Assembly (NCBI GenBank): GCA_937905835.1
Contig: CALCXK010000020.1
Span: forward strand, 1 to 5,136
Length of the DNA stretch: 5,136 nucleotides
Direction of reading: 5' to 3'
From: an uncultured Ilumatobacter sp.
Lineage (GTDB): Bacteria; Actinomycetota; Acidimicrobiia; Acidimicrobiales; Ilumatobacteraceae
This document shows positions 1 to 5,015 of this stretch, piece by piece. The position numbers and the translations under genes are program-made. The notes beneath the pieces were generated by a model. It was not told the DNA's origin. It did no database searches and worked only from the letters and a program-made list of their open reading frames with translations. How positions within the stretch are numbered: the first letter of the stretch is position 1; every line of letters starts with the position of its first letter.

Positions 1-1
1 T

Positions 2-1375
2 CGTGGAGAGGTAGCAGGGTTCGGTGTTTCACTGGTTATTGCGTGGGTACTGGCGCGTGTTGAGAACAGACGGGTCAGCGAGTTTGTTTCGGACAACATC
101 GGATCAAAGTTCTGGTGGTTGTGGCCTCTGTCAATCACGGTGATCGGCATCGGCTTGTACACGCGGCTTCGAACTCCGAGGGAGCCCGGTGTGTGGAGGT
201 CAGCGCTCGCACGGTTCCTGGGTTGGGGTACTGGCCTGTTCGCAGCGGGCGTCGTGATTGTTGCCTCGTCGAGTGGTTACAGCAAGTTGCAACCCTTGTC
301 ACGGTTCAGCGACACCCAGACCGGGTTGATCGTTCACCGGACGGACTCGCAGCGTCTACGGGCACTCATCATCGTCGTGATTGTTGGGCTCGCGCTCGCC
401 GTTGCCGGGCTGATCACGATCGGCATCATTTGGGTTCGCGTCGAGTATCGCAATCGGTCCCGAGGCGCCAGATTCCGTTTCGCTGTCGATGAAGCCCGTG
501 CTGCGTCCCGGGCCCGTCGCCGTCTGCAGCTCTTGACCGTTCAATGGCTCGGAACGGCTGCCGCGATCACTCGTGTGATGTGGCGACCTCTCGGCACGGT
601 GAAGTCAGCGACGGCGGATAGTGATGCGACGTACACGGCTGATGAGACGTTGTTGAAGTTTCAGGCGGCAACGCTTGAACTCACTCCGCGTGGGCAAGAG
701 TTGTTGTTGACGCGGTTGCGTGCGTTGCTGGTGGAGCCTGGCTGGCTAACAAACCAGTATCGGCGGGCTGCGAGATCGTTCATGGCTGCGGAGCCGAGCA
801 TCATTGCTGCGGATCTGCACCCTGACGATTGGCCGACACCGCAGACGTGTGAGTCCGCGCCGAACTTAGACACCGTGCTCGATGGCACGGCTGAGGGACG
901 CCGATGGAGCTTCATGCGGTCCCTGTATGACGGTGTGCTCGATAGCGCGTTGCAGGAGGCGGTGACGGACTACTCGCCGTCAGAGGTGTTCGCCACGGTG
1001 CTCGACACGACTCAGGCGGCAAGCGCCAGATCTCACGTGGAAAAAGAAACGTCGGATCCGCGCGAGTTCTTCGAGACGTTGTTGCCGACGGGACATCAGG
1101 ATCTTCCGAAGGGTTTGGTGTCGGTGGCGTTCACCGCGACAGATGTTCGTCGGTCACTGACACCGCACATATCGTGGCCACAAGAACTGATCCCGAAGCA
1201 GTTGGAGAACTGCACCGAGATTGGTCATATGAGCACGCTCGGTATTGCCGGAGCGGTCATTACCGCTGTCCGTTGCGATATCTCACCTCCGTTCAACATG
1301 ACCGATGTCGGATCACAAGCTGACGACGACACGTTCGTTCCGGATGTGTTCGAGGATGACTCAGACGACTTGTGA
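2..1375 (+). CDS. Polytopic membrane protein of unknown function, 5' end outside the window
   Basis: I do not recognise this family. The frame is open from base 2 with no in-frame ATG, GTG or TTG before a TTG at 119. The codons before that TTG already encode a hydrophobic segment, so the true start lies upstream of the window and 457 residues are visible. Counting from base 2, likely membrane helices are at about residues 6-20, 38-53, 72-90 and 121-145. The last is followed by a strongly basic stretch (RVEYRNRSRGAR), which by the positive-inside rule puts the remaining ~310 residues in the cytoplasm. That soluble part is mixed alpha/beta-like, contains a helix-rich segment near residues 220-255, and ends in a very acidic tail (DDDTFVPDVFEDDSDDL). 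No catalytic motif is evident. The stop overlaps the start of the next gene by 4 nt, so the two are probably co-translated and may act together at the membrane. The reading frame is secure; the function is unknown. Confidence 0.85.
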   Translation, partial: RGEVAGFGVSLVIAWVLARVENRRVSEFVSDNIGSKFWWLWPLSITVIGIGLYTRLRTPREPGVWRSALARFLGWGTGLFAAGVVIVASSSGYSKLQPLSRFSDTQTGLIVHRTDSQRLRALIIVVIVGLALAVAGLITIGIIWVRVEYRNRSRGARFRFAVDEARAASRARRRLQLLTVQWLGTAAAITRVMWRPLGTVKSATADSDATYTADETLLKFQAATLELTPRGQELLLTRLRALLVEPGWLTNQYRRAARSFMAAEPSIIAADLHPDDWPTPQTCESAPNLDTVLDGTAEGRRWSFMRSLYDGVLDSALQEAVTDYSPSEVFATVLDTTQAASARSHVEKETSDPREFFETLLPTGHQDLPKGLVSVAFTATDVRRSLTPHISWPQELIPKQLENCTEIGHMSTLGIAGAVITAVRCDISPPFNMTDVGSQADDDTFVPDVFEDDSDDL

Positions 1376-3483
1376 CTGAGCCACCCCCGCGTCGCTCTGT
1401 CTGGGAGTCCCAACAAGCTCCCCAACGAGACCGTCGGGCGCCACCATCGCGTGAACCGGGGGGCCGTCCCGCTCAGCCGCCGCCCCGTCCGCCAGGTGGC
1501 AGAAGTTCACCAACGTCGTCGGGAGGTCATCGACGTGGATGGCTGATCGGTGCGGTCGTCGTGCTGCTGCTCGTTGCGGGCATTGCCGGCCCTTGGTCTC
1601 GGGAGTCGAACCCGGATGATCGTCTCGAGGAGCTTGCGGACAACATCGGCGATGTTGCCGAAGGTGACGCCCCCATCAACAGCGGGTCGAACTCGGCAGA
1701 GACGGACCAGGATGGGCCGGGCCAGGTCGCTCGACCCGAATCAGACGTACCGGTGGATTCGGTCGAGGCGTTCGCCGATGTCGCCGTTGTTGCCCGCCAA
1801 CGTTTCTTGAATGAGCTTGCTCCTCAGCTACCGACCACAAAAGTTGTGGTGCGCTTGGAGTCAGGTGCGCCAGATATCGCCGCACAAAGCTTGGATGAAC
1901 AGGTCGAGTACGTGACGCCGTATCTCAACCGTTATTTCGACGACGCAGACGAACTCGTGATCGTCGGTTTGATGTCACCGAGTGGCGGTGAACAGATTGT
2001 GCTCGACGAGTTCAATGACGCTCCTCTGTTTGCTGAGTCGGTAGTGGACTCCATCTATGACGACGGCTACGGACAGTCGACCGATAGATGCACAGGAATT
2101 GGCGGTTTTGCATTCACCGATTTCGAGGACTCGGTTGTCGTTGTCGACGTTCGAGCAAGCTGTAACTGGACGTCGGAGAATTACTTCGACAATTCAGAAA
2201 CAATCATCGGTCATGAGGTGATGCACATCGCCCAGTACGAGTTGAAAGGCATGTGTGCTGATGTCCCCCAGTGGTTTACTGAGGGGCAGGCAGAGTTCGT
2301 CGGCTGGAACCTCGCAGTTGCTGACGGCCGACAGCTCTATGACGACGCCCGGGCTTTCGCCATCACGCCCGAGAGCCTGGTTGGATACCAGACCCTGGAC
2401 GGGCTTGCAGATCTCACCGGCTACACCGAGGACAGCCTCGAATACAAAATCGGCGCATTGGCCATCGAGCTTCTCGTTGCTGAACATGGCTGGGATGCAA
2501 CAACTGAGGTGATGTCGAGACTGAACCGGAAAACGGTGGGATGCGGATCCCCGGACCCGACGTTCAACAAGTTCTCGGACTCGTTCGCCACGACCTTCGG
2601 TTACACGATCGATGACTTTTCTGATCGTGTCTGGACGTACGCCGCCTGGGCGAGCGGTGACTCGTCAGCGACATTCACCCAGACATCTTCGTCAGTGACA
2701 TCCACCCAAACATCTGACGACCGACGCCCGCTCCTCAACGGGCTCATCCGAGTCGCAGCAGAAACCGATCAGCCGTATGACCGTGACTACTTCGGTTACC
2801 CGGCCGACCTCGATGCCAATGGCTGCGATACGCGAGACGAAGTGTTGATCGCTGACTCGCAGGTGCCGGTCACAAAAGGAACGTCTCAGTGTGACGTGAC
2901 AGCAGGCCAGTGGTACTCGCCGTATGACGGTCTACGTACCGACGACCCTGGCGACATCCAGATCGACCATGTCGTGGCCCTGAGCGAAGCGTGGGACTCG
3001 GGCGCCAACGGATGGGATCAAGGCGCTGCAATCGAGTTCGCGAACGCAGTCAGCGATGATGACAACTTGCAAGTAGCAAGCCGGCCATCAAACCTCGGAA
3101 AGTCCGATTCCGACCCAGCTGAATGGCTTCCAGACAACTCGGACGCGGTCTGCTGGTATGTGACGACGTGGTCCCAGATCAAACTTGGGTGGGGCCTCGC
3201 CATGGATGAGTCCGAATACGCCGCCGTCACAACCATCCTCGCAAGCTGTGCAACGAGCGAGTCGACAGTCCCGGCGAACGTGATCGAGAACCGGATCGTG
3301 ATCGCCGTTGGTGGTGGTGTTTTCGTCGGTAACGGTGGCGACGATGACAATTCGACGATTGCCGCCGTGTACTACCGGAACTGTGCAGCGGCGCGAGCAG
3401 CCGGGGCAGCACCTATCTACTTCGGTGAACCGGGTTACCGACCGGCGTTGGACCGGGATCGAGACGGCGTGGCCTGCGAATAA
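1372..3483 (+). CDS. Membrane-anchored extracellular zinc metallopeptidase-like / HNH nuclease (DUF1524) / Excalibur fusion protein
   Basis: A 703-residue multidomain surface protein. Residues 1-55 are Pro/Arg-rich and probably disordered in the cytoplasm; 57-73 form one transmembrane helix; 74-125 are an acidic stalk. Residues ~128-430 look like a gluzincin peptidase: H281-E282-V-M-H285 is HExxH, and exactly 18 residues later E304 lies in WFTEGQAEF, as in M1/peptidase-MA enzymes, so H281, H285 and E304 are predicted zinc ligands and E282 the catalytic base. A Ser/Thr linker (430-449) follows. Residues ~453-627 match the DUF1524/GmrSD-C HNH fold: YDRDYFG, CDTRDEVL, IDHVVALSEAW (D532, H533), then N574, K577 and DPAEWLP. 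Residues 667-703 are an Excalibur motif with NC, GEPGY and DRDRDGVACE. Ten cysteines, all after the helix, suggest five disulfides. The GTG start is chosen because it overlaps the upstream stop (GTGA); no strong SD is present, so translation is probably coupled. DUF1524-Excalibur pairs are known in actinobacteria; the peptidase fusion is the unusual part. The substrates of both enzyme domains and whether they cooperate are inference. Confidence 0.9.
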   Translation: MTEPPPRRSVWESQQAPQRDRRAPPSREPGGRPAQPPPRPPGGRSSPTSSGGHRRGWLIGAVVVLLLVAGIAGPWSRESNPDDRLEELADNIGDVAEGDAPINSGSNSAETDQDGPGQVARPESDVPVDSVEAFADVAVVARQRFLNELAPQLPTTKVVVRLESGAPDIAAQSLDEQVEYVTPYLNRYFDDADELVIVGLMSPSGGEQIVLDEFNDAPLFAESVVDSIYDDGYGQSTDRCTGIGGFAFTDFEDSVVVVDVRASCNWTSENYFDNSETIIGHEVMHIAQYELKGMCADVPQWFTEGQAEFVGWNLAVADGRQLYDDARAFAITPESLVGYQTLDGLADLTGYTEDSLEYKIGALAIELLVAEHGWDATTEVMSRLNRKTVGCGSPDPTFNKFSDSFATTFGYTIDDFSDRVWTYAAWASGDSSATFTQTSSSVTSTQTSDDRRPLLNGLIRVAAETDQPYDRDYFGYPADLDANGCDTRDEVLIADSQVPVTKGTSQCDVTAGQWYSPYDGLRTDDPGDIQIDHVVALSEAWDSGANGWDQGAAIEFANAVSDDDNLQVASRPSNLGKSDSDPAEWLPDNSDAVCWYVTTWSQIKLGWGLAMDESEYAAVTTILASCATSESTVPANVIENRIVIAVGGGVFVGNGGDDDNSTIAAVYYRNCAAARAAGAAPIYFGEPGYRPALDRDRDGVACE
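2676..2715 (+). repeat. Short direct repeat in the Ser/Thr linker between peptidase and nuclease domains
   Basis: CACCCAGACATCT at 2676-2688 recurs as CACCCAAACATCT at 2703-2715, 12 of 13 bases identical and offset by 27 nt, exactly nine codons. It encodes TQTS twice within FTQTSSSVTSTQTSDD. It is in frame and most simply explained as a small duplication that lengthened a flexible, possibly glycosylated, linker. Confidence 0.5.
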
Positions 3484-3489
3484 CAGGAC

Positions 3490-3546
3490 TGAAGCGCCCC
3501 GGGTTTGATGACTGCTCTGATGTGCCCCCGATCCCGGGGCGCTTCA
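3490..3546. terminator. Bidirectional hairpin terminator between convergent genes
   Basis: The arms TGAAGCGCCCCGGG (3490-3503) and CCCGGGGCGCTTCA (3533-3546) are perfect 14-bp inverted repeats around a 29-nt loop. The hairpin starts 6 nt after the stop of the plus-strand nuclease gene and ends 15 nt before the stop of the minus-strand dioxygenase gene, so it can end transcripts from both sides. No T-tract follows on either strand, so it is not a canonical intrinsic terminator. Actinobacteria often use such GC-rich hairpins without U-tails. The long loop is slightly unusual. Confidence 0.75.
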
Positions 3547-3561
3547 CTCTCTGAGCGACGG

Positions 3562-4446
3562 TTAACGCTGCCGCTTGAGCTGCTCGCGCATCTTGGTGTC
3601 CCGCCAGAACGACGCCGTTTTTGAGCCGTAGGGCTCCCAAGGCGAAGGTTTCGCTGCCTGCGGGTCGTCGCCCATTACCGTGACGCGTTGAATGACGCGT
3701 TCACCGACGAAGTCGTTCAGCACATGGTGCTGTGTGCACCGGTTGTCCCACATTGCGACCGTGCCGGCGCTCCAGCGGTATCTGACCGTGAACCGCGGCT
3801 GGTGAATCCACTGCGACAGATAGGTGAGCAACATCGTCGACTCGGCATCGCTGAGCTCAACGATGCGGCGAGTGAAGTGTTCGTTGACGAACAGCGACCG
3901 CTTGCCGGTTTCGGGATGAACACGTACAACGGGGTGAATGTGCATCTTCTCCGGCACAAGGTGGCTACTAGCGTCGTGGAGCGCCGTCAGGCCTTCGCAA
4001 AGCGCCTGCATCGGTGCAGACAATTCGTCGTACGCCCTGTAGGCGTTGGCCCACAGCGTGTCACCGCCGATTTCGGGGCAGACCTTCATATGAAGGATGG
4101 CGAACTTTGAAGGCTGGGGTTCAAACGTGATGTCGCTGTGCCATTCGTCGGCGACGCCGCCGGCCCCGTCGATCGCGTGGAGCTCGAAGAACTCGGGGCG
4201 CTCACGCTCGACATCGAGATCCAGGTTTGGGTGGGACTCAAGCTCGCCGAACATTCGACCGAACGTGAGATGTTCGTCCGGCGTCGGGTGTTGTCCGGGG
4301 AAAAACAGGACCTGATGCTCCATTAGGAGCGCATGGATCCGTTCTGCGTCCTGAGGGTTCGCCTCCGCCAGACTTAGGCCCCGGATCTCGGCGCCCAGCG
4401 ACCCGGAGAGCCGCTCGACCTCGAGCTGCGTTGAAACGTTAGGCAT
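3562..4446 (-). CDS. TauD/TfdA-family Fe(II)/2-oxoglutarate-dependent dioxygenase
   Basis: This 294-residue protein is full length for the family (E. coli TauD has 283). Such cytoplasmic enzymes couple oxidative decarboxylation of 2-oxoglutarate to hydroxylation of a substrate, often releasing sulfite or sulfate from sulfonates or sulfate esters, or cleaving ethers such as 2,4-D. The iron-binding facial triad is visible: H103 and D105 in EWHSDITF, and H240 in MWDNRCTQHH. GGDT (T130) is the usual motif, and R250 and R254 in ERVIQR match the TauD arginines that bind 2-oxoglutarate and the substrate anion. H72 may match the taurine-binding His70, but the position of TauD Asn95 appears to be A99, so taurine should not be assumed. 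The ATG start has a good SD, GAGGA (minus strand, 4457-4453), 6 nt away. The gene stands alone, converges on the nuclease gene, and has a 30-bp palindrome upstream. The family is secure; the substrate is unknown. Confidence 0.93.
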   Translation of the reverse strand: MPNVSTQLEVERLSGSLGAEIRGLSLAEANPQDAERIHALLMEHQVLFFPGQHPTPDEHLTFGRMFGELESHPNLDLDVERERPEFFELHAIDGAGGVADEWHSDITFEPQPSKFAILHMKVCPEIGGDTLWANAYRAYDELSAPMQALCEGLTALHDASSHLVPEKMHIHPVVRVHPETGKRSLFVNEHFTRRIVELSDAESTMLLTYLSQWIHQPRFTVRYRWSAGTVAMWDNRCTQHHVLNDFVGERVIQRVTVMGDDPQAAKPSPWEPYGSKTASFWRDTKMREQLKRQR

Positions 4447-4499
4447 GGCGGATCCTCAGTTCAGTCGACCGTTATTCACCACACAGTACGCAGTGGCCA

Positions 4500-4529
4500 C
4501 CATTGAACGTCGACGTCGACGTTCAATGG
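4500..4529. promoter_or_regulatory. 30-bp perfect palindrome upstream of the dioxygenase gene, candidate operator
   Basis: The half-site CCATTGAACGTCGAC (4500-4514) is followed directly by its exact reverse complement (4515-4529), with no spacer. The centre is two abutting GTCGAC hexamers, and a third GTCGAC sits at 4464-4469. It ends 53 nt before the minus-strand dioxygenase start, where a dimeric repressor or activator would bind. No clear -10/-35 pair was found beside it, so its role as an operator is inferred from symmetry and position. Its bounded, loopless form fits a protein-binding site better than a terminator. Confidence 0.6.
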
Positions 4530-4557
4530 GCCGTGGGACGGTTGTCACTGGATAGGG

Positions 4558-4570
4558 GGTGACGGTCACC
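4558..4570. repeat. Short inverted repeat GGTGAC-G-GTCACC
   Basis: Six-base perfect arms flank a single G. It lies between the 30-bp palindrome and the hairpin at 4576-4605 and may be part of one regulatory cluster. Alone, at this length, it could be chance. Confidence 0.35.
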
Positions 4571-4575
4571 ATCCG

Positions 4576-4605
4576 GCGGACACACGCTTTCCTTCGTGTG
4601 TCCGC
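4576..4605. repeat. Perfect 11-bp stem hairpin with 8-nt pyrimidine loop
   Basis: GCGGACACACG (4576-4586) pairs perfectly with CGTGTGTCCGC (4595-4605) around the loop CTTTCCTT. It lies between the dioxygenase promoter region and the small ORFs to its right. It could terminate a minus-strand transcript from the small ORF at 4808-4999, be part of a 5' leader of the dioxygenase, or be an operator. No clear T-tract adjoins it on either side, so the role is left open. Confidence 0.5.
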
Positions 4606-4626
4606 TACGGCAGGTTCCTTTATTAC

Positions 4627-4794
4627 GTGGGGAATCTGTCGAGGGATACCGCGAGCCCGCCGAAAGGCACCGGACGGTATGCCAGCCTCGACGACGCACC
4701 CTTTCCAGGCCGAGTCGAGGTCAGCAGGACGCCCGCCGTCTTAGATGAGGCAGCACAAATCTTCATCGACATGTTGAAGCGGGCCTGCCCGTAA
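4627..4794 (+). CDS. Possible small ORF or 5'-truncated gene remnant (55 codons)
   Basis: From GTG 4627 to TAA 4794 a 55-residue soluble-looking peptide can be read. Its end, TPAVLDEAAQIFIDMLKRAC, has the hydrophobic spacing of an amphipathic helix. The frame is open back to a TGA at 4504-4506 but contains no ATG, GTG or TTG before 4627, and there is no well-spaced SD, so it may be the C-terminal remnant of a larger gene whose front was lost. It would converge on the minus-strand ORF at 4808-4999 with 13 bp between the stops. A minus-strand 60-codon frame (4805-4623) shares the same wobble positions, so base composition cannot decide the strand. I do not recognise a family. Confidence 0.25.
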   Translation: MGNLSRDTASPPKGTGRYASLDDAPFPGRVEVSRTPAVLDEAAQIFIDMLKRACP

Positions 4795-4807
4795 ACCAAC
4801 ATCACCG

Positions 4808-4999
4808 TCAGACCGGGGTGTCGTCAGGTTCGAGGCTGAGGCCAAAACTGATTTGGGCCTCGGCTTGGTGCTCGCCTGGAACATCAACGGGCGCTCGAAG
4901 CGGACCCAACGCAAGCAGGTTGCCGGACTCGCTGTCGGAGATTCGCACCCAACCATCCGCGAGGACACAGCCGCTGCCGTCACAGCAGCGACGAGTCAT
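4808..4999 (-). CDS. Small hypothetical protein, 63 residues, N-terminal CC-x4-C cysteine cluster
   Basis: I do not recognise this protein. It begins MTRRCCDGSGCVLADGW, with cysteines at 5, 6 and 11, then a hydrophilic beta-like segment, and ends in an acidic tail (LSLEPDDTPV). There is no signal peptide or membrane helix. Three things support it as real: G/C-rich third codon positions, normal soluble-protein composition, and a start preceded by GGTGATC (minus strand, 5010-5004), which matches the region complementary to the 16S rRNA 3' end, 4 nt before ATG. A TATAAC -10-like element lies 16 nt before the start. The overlapping frames on the other strand and phase look like shadows, being Ser/Arg/Pro-rich. 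The cysteine cluster could bind a metal or form disulfides; this is speculation. The start lies inside the palindrome at 4996-5015, which suggests autoregulation. Confidence 0.5.
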   Translation of the reverse strand: MTRRCCDGSGCVLADGWVRISDSESGNLLALGPLRAPVDVPGEHQAEAQISFGLSLEPDDTPV

Positions 5000-5015
5000 G
5001 GGTGATCACCCATGA
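4996..5015. promoter_or_regulatory. 20-bp perfect palindrome carrying a start codon and SD-like sequence on each strand
   Basis: The half-site TCATGGGTGA (4996-5005) is followed by its exact complement TCACCCATGA. Because it is symmetric, both strands read GGTGATC-ACCC-ATG: minus-strand ATG 4999-4997 opens the 63-residue ORF, and plus-strand ATG 5012-5014 opens a frame to the right edge. It could be an operator, a start-sequestering mRNA hairpin, or a shared divergent translation start. The observation is certain; the function is inferred. Confidence 0.55.

Noticed and set aside
119..1375. TTG at 119 as the true start of the membrane protein
   Set aside because: The same frame is open to the left edge and already encodes a hydrophobic segment; a start there would cut into the second membrane helix, so the gene is treated as 5'-truncated by the window.
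2941..3483. Type IV restriction (GmrSD) nuclease
   Set aside because: The fold signature is shared with the GmrSD C-terminal domain, but the membrane anchor, paired cysteines and Excalibur motif indicate an extracellular enzyme, and no GmrS-like ParB/NTPase domain is present.
3688..4110. Plus-strand 140-codon ORF inside the dioxygenase gene
   Set aside because: It lies wholly antisense to a gene with intact catalytic motifs, and its sequence shows no recognisable features.
4623..4805. Minus-strand 60-codon ORF starting 2 nt after the stop of the 63-residue ORF
   Set aside because: The tight spacing is attractive, but there is no SD, the peptide composition looks like an antisense shadow, and the plus frame reads more like a real protein. 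Not excluded: both frames share wobble positions.
4818..5015. Plus-strand 65-codon ORF across the small minus-strand gene
   Set aside because: Ser/Arg/Pro-rich shadow composition with no SD; it is the antisense of the better-supported 63-residue ORF.
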